Below are positions 25,293 through 34,316 of a DNA stretch of 64,000 nt, piece after piece. The stretch comes from Adlercreutzia shanghongiae (lineage in GTDB: Bacteria; Actinomycetota; Coriobacteriia; Coriobacteriales; Eggerthellaceae): the NCBI RefSeq assembly GCF_035830635.1, contig NZ_JAYMFI010000015.1, forward strand, positions 46,067-110,066, written 5' to 3'. The stretch's first letter is position 1. Each line of letters opens with the position of its first letter. Position numbers and translations under genes: made by a program. Under the pieces are notes generated by a model, which was given only the letters and a program-made list of their open reading frames with translations, made no database searches and was not told the DNA's origin.

Positions 25293-27626
25293 ATGGCAAT
25301 CAACATCGCCCTTGCCGGCAATCCCAATTGCGGCAAGACGACCATGTTCAACGATCTGACCGGCGCGAACCAGTACGTGGGAAACTGGCCCGGCGTGACC
25401 GTTGAGAAGAAGGAAGGCCCCTGGCGGCACGACAGGTCGGTGACCATCACCGACCTGCCCGGCGTGTACTCGCTGTCGCCCTACACCCCCGAGGAGATCG
25501 TCACGCGCGACTACCTCATGAGCGGTAAGCCCGATGTCGTGGTGAACCTGGTGGACGCCACCAACCTCGAGCGCAACCTGTATCTCACCACCCAGATCAT
25601 TGATTTGGGCATCCCGGTGGTCATCGCCTTGAACATGATGGACCTCGTGGAGAAGAACGGCGACGCCATCGACGTGGCCGGTCTCTCTAAGCGCCTGGGC
25701 TGCCCCATCGTGGAGACGTCCGCCCTCAAGGGCCGCGGCACCGCCGAGGTCATCGAGGCCGCCAAGAAGGCCGCCGAGAAGGGCTGCGCCCCGGCAGCCA
25801 CCCTGCGCTTCTCCGCTCCCGTGGAGGAGGGCCTCGCCCGCATCATCGACATCGCCGGTGAGCGCATCGCCGCCCGCTATGCCCGTTGGTACGCCGTCAA
25901 GCTCTTCGAAGGTGAGCAGCTCACCGTGGACAAGCTGGATCTGCCGGCCGCCGAGCTCTCGAACATCGCCGCCATCCGCGACGCCGTGGAGAACGCCGAG
26001 GACGACGACGCCGAGTCCATCATCACCAACGAGCGCTACGACAACATCGCCGCCGTGTGCGATGCCTGCGTGAAGAAGTCGCCGAAGGCCGAGACCACCA
26101 CCCAGAAGATCGACCGCGTGGTCACCAACCGCATCCTCGGCATTCCGATCTTCGTCATCATCATGTTCCTCGTGTACTACATCTCGGTGTCCACCGTGGG
26201 CACGCTCGTGACCGACTGGGCCAACGACGGCCTGTTCGGCGACGGCTGGCTCTACACCGGCACCGAGCAGTACGACGCGGCCGTCGAGGAGTTCGAGGGT
26301 ATCCTGGAGACCGACGAGGGCGTGGCCGCCTTCGAGGCCGGCGAGCTGGAAGAGCCCGACCCGGCCGCCTTCGGCGTCTACGTGCCCGGCGTGCCCGCCG
26401 TGGTGGGCGGCTGGCTCGAAGCCGCCGGCGCCGCGCCCTGGGTGCAGTCGCTCGTCCTGGACGGCATCATCGCCGGCGTGGGCGCCGTCATCGGCTTCAT
26501 CCCGCAGTTGATCGTGCTGTTCATCCTGCTCGGCTTTTTGGAGGGCTGCGGATACATGGCCCGCGTCGCCTTCATCATGGACCGCATCTTCCGCCGCTTC
26601 GGCTTGTCCGGCAAGTCCTTCATCCCGATGCTCATCGCGTCTGGCTGCGGCGTGCCCGCGGTCATGGCCACCAAGACCATCGAGAACGAGAAGGACCGCC
26701 GCATGACTATCATGACCGCCACGATGATTCCCTGCGGTGCCAAGCTGCCCATCATCGCGCTCGTGTTCGGCGCGCTTGCCGGCGGCGACTACGAGGCCAC
26801 CTGGTGGGTCGCTCCGGTGTTCTACTTCCTGGGCCTGGCCGCCATCATCCTGTCCTGCATCATCCTGAAGAAGTTCCGCGCCTTCGCCGGCGAGGTGGCC
26901 CCCTTCATCATGGAGCTGCCCCAGTACCATCTGCCCACGGTGAAGAACGTGCTGCTGTCCATGTGGGAGCGCGTGCGCAGCTATGTGGTGAAGGCCGGCA
27001 CCATCATCTTTTTGTCCTCCATGGTCATCTGGTTCCTGCTGAACTTCGGCTTTTACGAGGGCGCCTTCGGCCTGCTTGATCCCGAGATGGACGACTACAT
27101 CCAGTACAGCCTCATGGCCGGTCTGGGCAATCTGCTCGCTTGGATCTTCGTGCCGCTCGGCTTCGGGAATTGGGAGTCTACCGTCACCTCCATCACGGGC
27201 CTCGTGGCCAAGGAGAACGTCGTGGCCACCGTGGGCGTCATCACGAGCCTCGGCGAAGTGGGCGAGACCGACCCGAGCCTGTGGGCGTCCTTCGCCGCCA
27301 TGCTCGGCGGCAGCAGCGCCGCGATCATGGCCTTCTGCGCCTTCAACTTGCTGTGCGCTCCCTGCTTCGCCGCCATCGGCACCATCCGCCGTCAGATGAT
27401 GTCCGCGAAGTGGACCTGGGCCGCCATCGGCTACATGTGCGCCTTCGCGTGGTGCGTGGGCCTCATGCTTTACCAGTTCGTCGGCCTGGCCACCGGCGAG
27501 GTCGTCTTCAACCCCTTCACGGTTCTCGCCATCGTGGTGGCCGCCGGCATGCTCTTCCTGCTGTTCCGTCCCGCCGCCGCGCCGAAGGCCGCTGCCGCGC
27601 TCAAGCCGGCGGGCAAGAGCGCTTAA
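25293..27626 (+). CDS. feoB: Ferrous iron transporter FeoB
   Basis: The 777-residue protein takes up Fe2+. ATG 25293 is chosen because MAINIALAGNPNCGKTT puts the G1 loop at the normal place and GGAGAAGGAAAGG lies upstream. The G domain has G1 GNPNCGKTT, the switch GNWPGVTVEKKEG, G3 DLPGVYSLS and G4 NMMD. The membrane part has the Cys-containing gate motifs GCGVPAVMATKTI and FNLLCAPCFAAI. An acidic insertion (about 330-370) lies in the loop after the first helix. The gene is followed 17 bp later by the Cys-rich partner. Confidence 0.97.
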   Translation: MAINIALAGNPNCGKTTMFNDLTGANQYVGNWPGVTVEKKEGPWRHDRSVTITDLPGVYSLSPYTPEEIVTRDYLMSGKPDVVVNLVDATNLERNLYLTTQIIDLGIPVVIALNMMDLVEKNGDAIDVAGLSKRLGCPIVETSALKGRGTAEVIEAAKKAAEKGCAPAATLRFSAPVEEGLARIIDIAGERIAARYARWYAVKLFEGEQLTVDKLDLPAAELSNIAAIRDAVENAEDDDAESIITNERYDNIAAVCDACVKKSPKAETTTQKIDRVVTNRILGIPIFVIIMFLVYYISVSTVGTLVTDWANDGLFGDGWLYTGTEQYDAAVEEFEGILETDEGVAAFEAGELEEPDPAAFGVYVPGVPAVVGGWLEAAGAAPWVQSLVLDGIIAGVGAVIGFIPQLIVLFILLGFLEGCGYMARVAFIMDRIFRRFGLSGKSFIPMLIASGCGVPAVMATKTIENEKDRRMTIMTATMIPCGAKLPIIALVFGALAGGDYEATWWVAPVFYFLGLAAIILSCIILKKFRAFAGEVAPFIMELPQYHLPTVKNVLLSMWERVRSYVVKAGTIIFLSSMVIWFLLNFGFYEGAFGLLDPEMDDYIQYSLMAGLGNLLAWIFVPLGFGNWESTVTSITGLVAKENVVATVGVITSLGEVGETDPSLWASFAAMLGGSSAAIMAFCAFNLLCAPCFAAIGTIRRQMMSAKWTWAAIGYMCAFAWCVGLMLYQFVGLATGEVVFNPFTVLAIVVAAGMLFLLFRPAAAPKAAAALKPAGKSA

Positions 27627-27643
27627 GTTCGATAGGAGGGCTC

Positions 27644-27922
27644 ATGCAAGAGCTTGCCTTTAACGCGCCAACGGTCGTTATCCTGCTGGTCATCCTCGGT
27701 TTGGCCGCACTTGCTATCCGTCGCATGACGCGCCGCGGCCTGTGCGATTGCGGCGACCACTGCGGCGATGGAGAACGAGGCTGCGCCGGCTGCTCGCACT
27801 GCGCTGCGGCGGCGCATGATGGCGCGGAGCCGTCCCAAGACGGCCAGGGCGATCCGCCGTGCTGCCAAGCGGCGCAGCGCATGACGAGGGCCGCCCTCGC
27901 CGCGGCTCATAACGGCTCTTAA
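27644..27922 (+). CDS. FeoB-associated Cys-rich membrane protein
   Basis: A 92-residue protein with one N-terminal helix (about 9-24, TVVILLVILGLAALAI), a basic stop (RRMTRRG), and a cluster of Cys and His: LCDCGDHCGDGERGCAGCSHC, then PPCCQ. This layout matches the FeoB-associated Cys-rich membrane proteins found after feoB in many anaerobes, which may carry iron or an Fe-S cluster. AGGAGGG precedes ATG. It ends the feo operon before a strong terminator. Confidence 0.88.
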   Translation: MQELAFNAPTVVILLVILGLAALAIRRMTRRGLCDCGDHCGDGERGCAGCSHCAAAAHDGAEPSQDGQGDPPCCQAAQRMTRAALAAAHNGS

Positions 27923-27944
27923 ACCGTTTGGCGAAGACAATGTG

Positions 27945-27984
27945 AAAGAGGCTCGGAACTTTCGGCTCCGAGCCTCTTTTTGTC
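27945..27984 (+). terminator. Rho-independent terminator of the feo operon
   Basis: A 13-bp stem AAAGAGGCTCGGA / TCCGAGCCTCTTT has a 9-nt loop and a run of T residues. It lies 22 bp after the Cys-rich gene and separates the feo operon from the regulator gene. Confidence 0.92.
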
Positions 27985-28032
27985 GGCGGGGCCGTGCTAT
28001 GATGTTCGAACTTGTTCGATAAGGAGTAAGCT

Positions 28033-28413
28033 GTGGTTAAGACATCCATGTCCCACGAGGATTACCTCGAGGCCATCGTCATGCTGGGAGGCACGACCGA
28101 TGTCCCCGTGCGCTCGGTGGACGTGGCCAACAAGCTGGGTGTCTCCAAGGCGTCGGTGAACAAGGCCATCTCCTCCCTCAAGGAGCAGGAGCTGGTCGTG
28201 CAGCCGCACTACGGCGATATCACGCTGACCGAGGCGGGCTATGCCTACGGTCGGTCGGTGTTCGACCGCCACCGCATGCTGTTCGACTTCCTCACCAAGG
28301 CCGTCGGAATAGATCCCGAGGTTGCGGAGGCCGAGGCCTGCCAGATGGAGCACGCCATCAGCGATGCCTCCTTCGAGAAATGGGGCGCTTTCGTCCGAAG
28401 TCTCGACTTATGA
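28033..28413 (+). CDS. DtxR/MntR-family metal-dependent regulator
   Basis: The 126-residue protein starts at GTG behind AAGGAG. The winged helix (about 5-65) includes HEDYLEAIVML, VRSVDVANKLGVSKASVNKAISSLKEQ and the wing GDITLTEAGYAYG. The dimerisation helices carry typical metal ligands (DRHRMLFDFL, AEACQMEHAIS). It lacks the SH3 domain, as MntR does. Its position directly after the feo operon and the dyads within feo make it the best candidate for feo control by Fe2+ or Mn2+; this is inference. Confidence 0.92.
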   Translation: MVKTSMSHEDYLEAIVMLGGTTDVPVRSVDVANKLGVSKASVNKAISSLKEQELVVQPHYGDITLTEAGYAYGRSVFDRHRMLFDFLTKAVGIDPEVAEAEACQMEHAISDASFEKWGAFVRSLDL

Positions 28414-28508
28414 GCAAGGGGCGCTTGCGCCCGACAGAACTGAACGCTTTCGACTGACTACCTGCACTAGAAACGAACCCCGGCAGCGAAAGGAACCCGA
28501 GAACTCCC

Positions 28509-29579
28509 GTGCCACGACAGGCTAATATCGTATCTTTCGACGCAGCGCGCCGCGCCGCCTCGGGCCGTCGTGGGTCCGCAGGGGCCGCCCCGTCGCGTCG
28601 CCATACGATGGACGGGGCGGGCTTCGCGCGGCAGGGGAGCGCTTCGGGCGGGCGGACCCATGCCGGCCGCTTCGCCGATGACCCCGATTTCGAAGTGGCG
28701 GTGACGAGCCGGCCTCGCGGGTCCCGGCGCACGGCGCCCGCGGGTCGCACGGCGGGCGCAGGCGGCGGTGCTACGGCGAATTCCCGAGCCGCGGCAAGCA
28801 ATCGTGCGGCAGCCGGCCGCTCTTCGACTCGCTCGGCGGCGCCCTATGCGCCGCTTTCCGTGCGCGATGCCCACCGCGGGCCCTCTTCCCTGGAATCGCG
28901 CGGGGCCCTGCGCGGGGTCGAGCCCGATGATACCGAGCTGGACGCCCCCTTGGGCCCGGTCGGTCGCCTGACCTCGAAGTTCGGCAAGAAGCGCCGCCAG
29001 CGCGCCAAGGAGCGCGCCGGGCGCGCCTATTATCAGCAGTACGAGGCGGGCAAGCCCTCCGAGGCCTCGCAGGGCGGTCCGCGCGCCGCGGTGTACAAAG
29101 GCGAGATGGGTGCCTCGCACAAGCGCTCGTCCCGCATGCAGCAGAAAAGCTCCGCTCGCAGCGAGCGCTTCAAGGCGCCGAGCGACAAGCGCCCCTTCTT
29201 CACGCGCGCCCCGTTCGTCGTCGCCTGCGCCACGGCGCTGTGCCTGGCGTTTGGCGCGGTGTTCCTGTACGCGCCGGCCCAGCAGCTCTACATCGATATT
29301 CGCGAGCGCGACCGTCTGGCCGCCGAGTACGCCGCGGTAGTCGATCGCAACGCTGCCATTGAAGCCCAGGTGAACGCGCTTTCCACCGATGCCGGCATTG
29401 AGGATGCGGCCCGCACGCAGCTCGGCTGGGTGCGCGAGGGCGAGCACGCCGTCTCGGTGGGCGGCCTTGCCGAGGCGGAGGAAGCCTCCGCCTTTCGCGG
29501 CAACATCGTCTCCGAGGACATTGTTGCCGCCGACACTTGGTATTCCGACCTGCTCGATCCCATCTTTGGAGTGGAATGA
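28509..29579 (+). CDS. DivIC/FtsB-like septum protein with long basic N-terminus
   Basis: A 356-residue protein. The N-terminal ~235 residues are disordered and rich in Arg, Ala, Ser and Gly. Then come one helix (about 239-258, FVVACATALCLAFGAVFLY) and a coiled-coil stretch (about 262-300, IRERDRLAAEYAAVVDRN). The end, AARTQLGWVREGEHAV, is the conserved DivIC/FtsB segment. Such bitopic proteins join FtsL and FtsQ at the septum. The start is GTG 28509; the Shine-Dalgarno is weak (AAAGGA lies 15 nt upstream). Ppx/GppA follows with a 4-bp overlap, a pairing also seen in other actinobacteria. Confidence 0.85.
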   Translation: MPRQANIVSFDAARRAASGRRGSAGAAPSRRHTMDGAGFARQGSASGGRTHAGRFADDPDFEVAVTSRPRGSRRTAPAGRTAGAGGGATANSRAAASNRAAAGRSSTRSAAPYAPLSVRDAHRGPSSLESRGALRGVEPDDTELDAPLGPVGRLTSKFGKKRRQRAKERAGRAYYQQYEAGKPSEASQGGPRAAVYKGEMGASHKRSSRMQQKSSARSERFKAPSDKRPFFTRAPFVVACATALCLAFGAVFLYAPAQQLYIDIRERDRLAAEYAAVVDRNAAIEAQVNALSTDAGIEDAARTQLGWVREGEHAVSVGGLAEAEEASAFRGNIVSEDIVAADTWYSDLLDPIFGVE

Positions 29580-30526
29580 TGCCTTACGCTGACGGTCGCT
29601 ATGCGGCCCTCGATATCGGAACGGTTACCTGCCGCCTGCTCGTGGCCGACGTAGAAGACGGGCGCATTGTCGACCTTGCCAAGGAGTACGCCATCACCGA
29701 CCTCGGCGTGGGCGTGGATGCCACGGGCCGCCTGTCTCAAGAGGCCGTCGACCGCGTGCTTTCCACGGTGGACGGCTACTTGGCAGTGCTCGCTCGCTTC
29801 GATACCGCAGATCGTCCGGTGAAGCGGCTTCCCGCCATGGCCACCTCTGCGTCGCGCGATGCGGAAAACGGCCCGGACTTCGTGCGCCAGCTCGCCGAGC
29901 ACGGCGTAGAGCTGGCCGTCATTCCCGGCCAGCGCGAGGCCCAGCTCACCTTTATGGGCGCTTCCAGCGATTTTCCCGGCGAGAACCTGCTTGTGGTGGA
30001 TATTGGTGGGGGCTCTACGGAAGTGGTGGCCGGCCGTTTCGGCGAAGATCCTGTTGCCTCCCACTCTTTCAACATCGGCTGTCGTCGCGTGACGGAGCGC
30101 TTCTTCCGCAGCGACCCGCCGACGTTGCAGCAGCTGGCGGCCGCTCGCGAGTGGATTCGCGAGACCATGGCCCCGTATTTCGAAAACCTCGCCGCTCGGG
30201 GCTTCGTCATCGAGCGGGTAGTGGCTGTGGCCGGCACGGCTACCAGCGTCGTGAGCATCCGGGAAGCCATGGAGAGCTACGATTCTTCACGCGTGCACAG
30301 AGCGCAGGTGAGCGACGGGCAGCTGCGCGCCATCGAGGAGCGCCTGGCTGCCGAGACGCTGGAGGAGCGCAAGGCCACCGTGGGCCTCGATCCGAAGCGC
30401 GCCGGCGTCATTGTGGCCGGGCTCGTTATTCTGGAAGAGGTGCTCGGTCTGGCTCGGGCCACCAGCTACACCGCCAGCGAATCCGACATCCTCCATGGCA
30501 TGATTTACGAGGCTGCGCGCGTTTGA
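29576..30526 (+). CDS. Ppx/GppA-family phosphatase
   Basis: A 316-residue enzyme of the actin-like ATPase fold: phosphate 1 loop ALDIGTVTCRLLVADV, the GVGVDATGRLS segment, ATSASRDAENG, the phosphate 2 loop LLVVDIGGGSTEVV, and AVAGTATSVVSI. It degrades polyphosphate or pppGpp; which of the two cannot be told from the sequence, but the short length without an HD domain fits the Ppx1-like actinobacterial group. ATGATG offers two starts; the first overlaps the previous stop and follows TTTGGAGTGG. Confidence 0.92.
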   Translation: MMPYADGRYAALDIGTVTCRLLVADVEDGRIVDLAKEYAITDLGVGVDATGRLSQEAVDRVLSTVDGYLAVLARFDTADRPVKRLPAMATSASRDAENGPDFVRQLAEHGVELAVIPGQREAQLTFMGASSDFPGENLLVVDIGGGSTEVVAGRFGEDPVASHSFNIGCRRVTERFFRSDPPTLQQLAAAREWIRETMAPYFENLAARGFVIERVVAVAGTATSVVSIREAMESYDSSRVHRAQVSDGQLRAIEERLAAETLEERKATVGLDPKRAGVIVAGLVILEEVLGLARATSYTASESDILHGMIYEAARV

Positions 30527-30571
30527 CGTTCGCCTCGTATTAGGATGACGTCTTATCTGGGAAAAGAAAGA

Positions 30572-30654
30572 TGGTAGGGGCGGTGGGACTCGAACCCACA
30601 ATCCGAAGAGGCGGATTTTAAGTCCGCTGCGTATGCCAATTCCGCCACGCCCCC
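30572..30654 (-). tRNA. tRNA-Leu (anticodon UAA)
   Basis: Read on the minus strand, acceptor GGGGGCG pairs with CGCCCCT (first pair G-U). The anticodon stem GCGGA/TCCGC encloses CTTAAAA, so the anticodon is UAA. A long variable arm (CTCTTCGGAT) marks a class II tRNA, and the T loop is TTCGAGT. Discriminator A and CCA are encoded. Confidence 0.95.
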
Positions 30655-30708
30655 GAATAAGAAGACCGCGCGCTTGCGCGGTCTCAGCATGATACCACGA
30701 TTGCGCGA

Positions 30709-31554
30709 TTAGCGGGCCATGACGCAGCGCACGTGCTGGTTGTCGGCGCAGCATGTTTGCAGCGTGATCGTTTCGCCCATAGGAGCGATGCGTCCCTCGT
30801 AAACGAAGTAGTTCGAGCCATTGGGCAGGATGAGCGTGTCGAAGACGTGGTAAGTGCGCGAAGCTCCGGAGTCGTCGAAAACGGTGATCTTGTCGCCAAG
30901 CTCAAGGTCCATCACGCGGGCGAACACTCCGGGGTTGTGCCCGATGAAGTACGTGTTGGCGTTGTCGGTCACCCGCCCGGTGCCGACCCAGGTGCTCGCG
31001 TAGCCGTTGGGCGCCGTAATGTCAGCAGGGCCGCCCTGTTGGAAGGGGACCTCCTCGCCAAGGAAGCAGAGCAAGTTCGCGGGTGCCGGCTTGGCGGCCG
31101 CTGTTGTCTCGGTTGTGGGCACCACATCACCGGCGATGGCGTGCTCGGCATCGGGGGCCGTGCGGACGGCCTCTTTGGCGGCCTCCTCCTGGGCCGCGCG
31201 GCTGGCGGCCACCTCTTCGGCGTAGCGCGCGCCTTCCTCGTTCAGGGTGCTCAGCAGCTGCTGCTCGGCCTCGGCGTCGCTGCGGCGCGCCTCTTCCAGC
31301 GCCTTTTCCGTGAGAATGTCTTGGCTCGATTCGCTGATGCGGTGAGAGAAAATCCAGAGCGCGTCGCAAATGCCTGAGGACACAGAGCGGTTCGTGGCGG
31401 GCGCGGGGGCCGGCTCGGCATAGGCGGCCGGCTCCGTGGCCAGAAGCGCCGAGAGCAGAAGGCACGCCGCCAGAACCAGGGCCGATATCCTGGTCGTTTT
31501 CCGCGACTTGATGAAAGAGGGGACGTTCACGTTCCCAAGGCCCCTTCCGGTCAT
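30709..31554 (-). CDS. Sortase-like cysteine transpeptidase
   Basis: About 281 residues. An N-terminal signal or anchor helix (ISALVLAACLLLSALLATEP) is followed by a long Ala/Glu-rich helical spacer (about 70-140). The C-terminal ~115 residues are a sortase domain with the catalytic set in order: His in YFIGHNPG, Cys in ITLQTCCAD and Arg in VRCVMAR. Sortases join LPXTG-like proteins to the wall or build pili. No LPXTG substrate is visible in the window. The start is unclear: ATG 31554 has no good ribosome site, and GTG 31530 behind CCTTGGGA is possible. Confidence 0.82.
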   Translation of the reverse strand: MTGRGLGNVNVPSFIKSRKTTRISALVLAACLLLSALLATEPAAYAEPAPAPATNRSVSSGICDALWIFSHRISESSQDILTEKALEEARRSDAEAEQQLLSTLNEEGARYAEEVAASRAAQEEAAKEAVRTAPDAEHAIAGDVVPTTETTAAAKPAPANLLCFLGEEVPFQQGGPADITAPNGYASTWVGTGRVTDNANTYFIGHNPGVFARVMDLELGDKITVFDDSGASRTYHVFDTLILPNGSNYFVYEGRIAPMGETITLQTCCADNQHVRCVMAR

Positions 31555-31732
31555 TCTTGCGTGTTGCGCCACGGGCGCCAAAGACGATAAGACTGAGTGC
31601 GCGCCCGAATCATAGTGCCCCTACTTTATCGACTTCCCGTCAAAATATCCACCCTCAATTGCGGCAGAAAAGCGGTTTGGGGGAGGTAAAACGGGGTTAG
31701 CGTTTACGAAAACTCGGCTCTCATAAAGCGGC

Positions 31733-31771
31733 TCTTAATTTCCTGTTAATCAAAAGCTTAGGCGAAAGTTA
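31733..31771 (+). promoter_or_regulatory. Four TTA half-sites before the sensor kinase gene
   Basis: TTA occurs at 31735, 31746, 31758 and 31769, that is at 11, 12 and 11-nt steps, mostly as C/GTTA followed by an A- or G-rich base. The last pair reads AGCTTAGGCGAAAGTTAGCG. An array of this design (11, 11, 12) precedes the molybdenum oxidoreductase gene at 35801. Direct repeats at helical spacing are typical for OmpR/PhoB-type regulators. A possible -10 lies near 31796. Confidence 0.6.
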
Positions 31772-31847
31772 GCGTCTCTGTGCCCGGTTCGGGGTTACTA
31801 TTGGAACTTGGAGAGGTCTGGCGGAGCGGCGTCGAGAGGGGGCGGTC

Positions 31848-33566
31848 GTGAAAATTCGCAATATCAGCTTGCGGGTCATCTTGATTCTCGTGCTTACCGT
31901 TGTTTTCGTCGTTGCCACTATCGGCTTTACGATCTTCGACATTCGTATCCAGACCGAGAATATGGAAGACTCCCTCACCGAAGAGGCGCGCACGTTTGCT
32001 CGCGAGATGGACGCCGTCTGGCAGTTCATGGATAACTCCCAGTACACCATCAACAACACCACGGACGGAACCTACGAGTTCAAAGGTCTTCACTGTGCCA
32101 TTGTGGGCAAAAGCGTGGGTGCTATTTTTTCGGCGGGTAACAACTATGCCATTCGCTATACGAATTCTGAACCTCGACGTGCTCAGGACAAGCCCGATGC
32201 CTTCGAATCTGAGGCTCTTGCGCTGTTCAACGAGAGCTCAGAGGTGCGCGAGCTATCGCGTATCGTGGGAAATGATCCCGAAGACGTCAACCGTGCGCGC
32301 ACATCCGCTGATACCGGCGCCGCTCAGTTCCGTTATGTTCAAGCGCTGAGCGTCAACGAGAGCTGTTTGGAATGCCATGGAGAGCCGGTGGGCGAAATCG
32401 ATATCACAGGATTCGAAAAAGAAGGGTGGACGCTTGACTCTATTGGCGGAGCAATAAGCATCGTCATTCCGCTGGAGCAGCAGTATCAGGCTTTAAGGGA
32501 TAACGTGATTCGCGACGTATCGTTCTTCCTTCTGCTGGCGACGTTCATCGGTGTGGTGGTTTTCGGCCTTATGACCGTGTTTGTCCTCAGGCCGCTTGAG
32601 TCGATGAAGCGTGCGTTTGGCGAAGTGGGGGCGGGGCGACTGAGTCAGTCCATGGACAATGCGGGAACGGCTCGCGAAGTTGCAAGCCTTATCGACCGCT
32701 TTAATGCCATGGCGCAGGAGCTGCGCGTCACCTATGAGGGGCTTGAGGACCAAGTGACCGAGCGCACGCTCGATTTGCGTCGTGCCAACGAAGAGCTGGC
32801 CGCCCAGCGCGACAGTCTGGAGGTACTCAGCGCCCAGCTAGCCAAAGAGTCGCAGGTGAAGACCGACTTGCTGTCTATGGTGAACCATGAGTTGCGCACG
32901 CCGCTCACTTCCATCATCACCTTGGCCCAAATCGCGCTCGATTCCGGCAACGCCGACGTGGAAGAGCGCAAGAGTTGGGAAGAGGTGCGCAAGTCCAGCT
33001 CGGTACTGCTCGGCATGATCAACAACATGCTCGATATCGCCCGCTCCGATGCCGGGTCGATGGCGGTCAGTAGCGAAATCATGGATCTGGGAGATATCAT
33101 CGCAACAGCCCAGGGAACGCTCGGTCCGTTGGCCATCAACGCCCGCGTGACTCTTAAGACCAGCGTGGCCCCTGACGTGCCGCTCGTCTACGGCGATTTC
33201 GAGAAAATGCAGCGTATTTTGGAGAACCTCGGTACCAATGCGGTGAAGTTCACTGCCTCGGGCGGTGTTGTGGCGCTGTCTGTTTCGGTAGAGGCAGAGA
33301 CGGAGGATGTGCTCGTGCAGGTGTCGGACAACGGCATCGGTATCGCGGAAGAGGACCAGGAGCGCATCTTCGAGCGTTTCTTCCAGGTCGACAGTTCGAC
33401 CACACGCATTTATGGCGGCAGCGGCTTGGGGCTTGCCCTTGTGCGCGAGTATGCTGTGGCGCAGGGTTTCGGCATTTCAGTGGAAAGCGAGTTAGGCGAG
33501 GGAAGCACGTTTACCGTGCGCATACCCAAGGCGGATACCGTGGATTTCAGCGAGGAAGACGAGTAG
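31848..33566 (+). CDS. Sensor histidine kinase with DUF3365 domain and heme-binding motif
   Basis: A 572-residue kinase. Helix one (about 8-30) and helix two (about 226-250) bracket an extracellular DUF3365-like domain of about 195 residues, containing SCLECHGEP: C173-L-E-C176-H177, a c-type heme attachment motif. HAMP (about 250-300), a coiled coil, His347 in MVNHELRTPL, and the ATP-binding domain (N box LGTNAVKF, DNGIGIAEEDQERIFERFF, GSGLGLALVREY) follow. GTG 31848 is preceded by GAGAGGGGG. The heme suggests sensing of redox state, NO or O2. The response regulator follows 21 bp later. Codons are less GC-rich than in most neighbours. Confidence 0.92.
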   Translation: MKIRNISLRVILILVLTVVFVVATIGFTIFDIRIQTENMEDSLTEEARTFAREMDAVWQFMDNSQYTINNTTDGTYEFKGLHCAIVGKSVGAIFSAGNNYAIRYTNSEPRRAQDKPDAFESEALALFNESSEVRELSRIVGNDPEDVNRARTSADTGAAQFRYVQALSVNESCLECHGEPVGEIDITGFEKEGWTLDSIGGAISIVIPLEQQYQALRDNVIRDVSFFLLLATFIGVVVFGLMTVFVLRPLESMKRAFGEVGAGRLSQSMDNAGTAREVASLIDRFNAMAQELRVTYEGLEDQVTERTLDLRRANEELAAQRDSLEVLSAQLAKESQVKTDLLSMVNHELRTPLTSIITLAQIALDSGNADVEERKSWEEVRKSSSVLLGMINNMLDIARSDAGSMAVSSEIMDLGDIIATAQGTLGPLAINARVTLKTSVAPDVPLVYGDFEKMQRILENLGTNAVKFTASGGVVALSVSVEAETEDVLVQVSDNGIGIAEEDQERIFERFFQVDSSTTRIYGGSGLGLALVREYAVAQGFGISVESELGEGSTFTVRIPKADTVDFSEEDE

Positions 33567-33587
33567 AGGGCGCGAAGGAGGAGCAGC

Positions 33588-34298
33588 ATGTACAAGGTAA
33601 TGCTCATCGATGACGAGGAAAGCCTGCATGTGTCTATCGAGAAGCTGTTGACCCACGCAGGCTACGAGTACTGCGGTGCTCGCGATGCAGAAAGCGGGTT
33701 GGAGATGCTCGCGACGGAAAAACCCGATCTGGTGCTGCTCGACGTCATGCTGCCCGGCATGAACGGCTTCGATTTATGCACGCGCATTCGCTCGGAGGGC
33801 CGACGCGTTCCCATCATCTTTCTCTCGGCAAAGACCGACATCGTGGACAAGTCCATTGGGTTTCGCGCGGGGGGCGACGACTACGTCACCAAGCCCTTCG
33901 AGGCTACCGAGCTGCTACTGCGCATCGAGGCTCACATCCGTCGCAATAAGGACACTATGGAGTTCGCGCGGTGCATCAACCGCGACGGGGCGGTGACCAT
34001 TGGGGATTTGGAGGTGCGCTTTGGCGAGTATCAGGTGCTCGTCCACGGTGAGCCGGCGAACCTGACTACCAAGGAGTTCGAGATTGTGGCGTTCTTAGCC
34101 CAGCGCCCGGGCAAAGTGTTCACTCGCAGCCAAATTCAGGAGTATATCTGGGGCGAGGGCGAGGCCGATGTGCGCAGCAATTCCATCACCGTGTTCGTCC
34201 GCAAGATTCGCGAGAAGATAGAGGAGAACCCCAGCGAACCGAAGTACTTGCTCACCGTTCAGCGCGTGGGCTACAAGATGGCCGATGGGCTGGGATAG
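33588..34298 (+). CDS. OmpR/PhoB-family response regulator
   Basis: The 236-residue partner of the heme-motif kinase. Its receiver (1-120) has the acidic pair in IDDEESLH, the phospho-acceptor in LVLLDVMLPGMNG, the Thr/Ser position in IIFLSAKTD, and YVTKPFEATEL. The winged helix (about 140-235) ends LLTVQRVGYKMADG. AAGGAGGAGCAGC precedes ATG. The direct-repeat arrays before the kinase gene (31733) and before the oxidoreductase gene (35801) are the likely targets, which would make this the switch for the molybdenum enzyme operon. Confidence 0.95.
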   Translation: MYKVMLIDDEESLHVSIEKLLTHAGYEYCGARDAESGLEMLATEKPDLVLLDVMLPGMNGFDLCTRIRSEGRRVPIIFLSAKTDIVDKSIGFRAGGDDYVTKPFEATELLLRIEAHIRRNKDTMEFARCINRDGAVTIGDLEVRFGEYQVLVHGEPANLTTKEFEIVAFLAQRPGKVFTRSQIQEYIWGEGEADVRSNSITVFVRKIREKIEENPSEPKYLLTVQRVGYKMADGLG

Positions 34299-34316
34299 GC
34301 GAGGACCATGGTCTTC

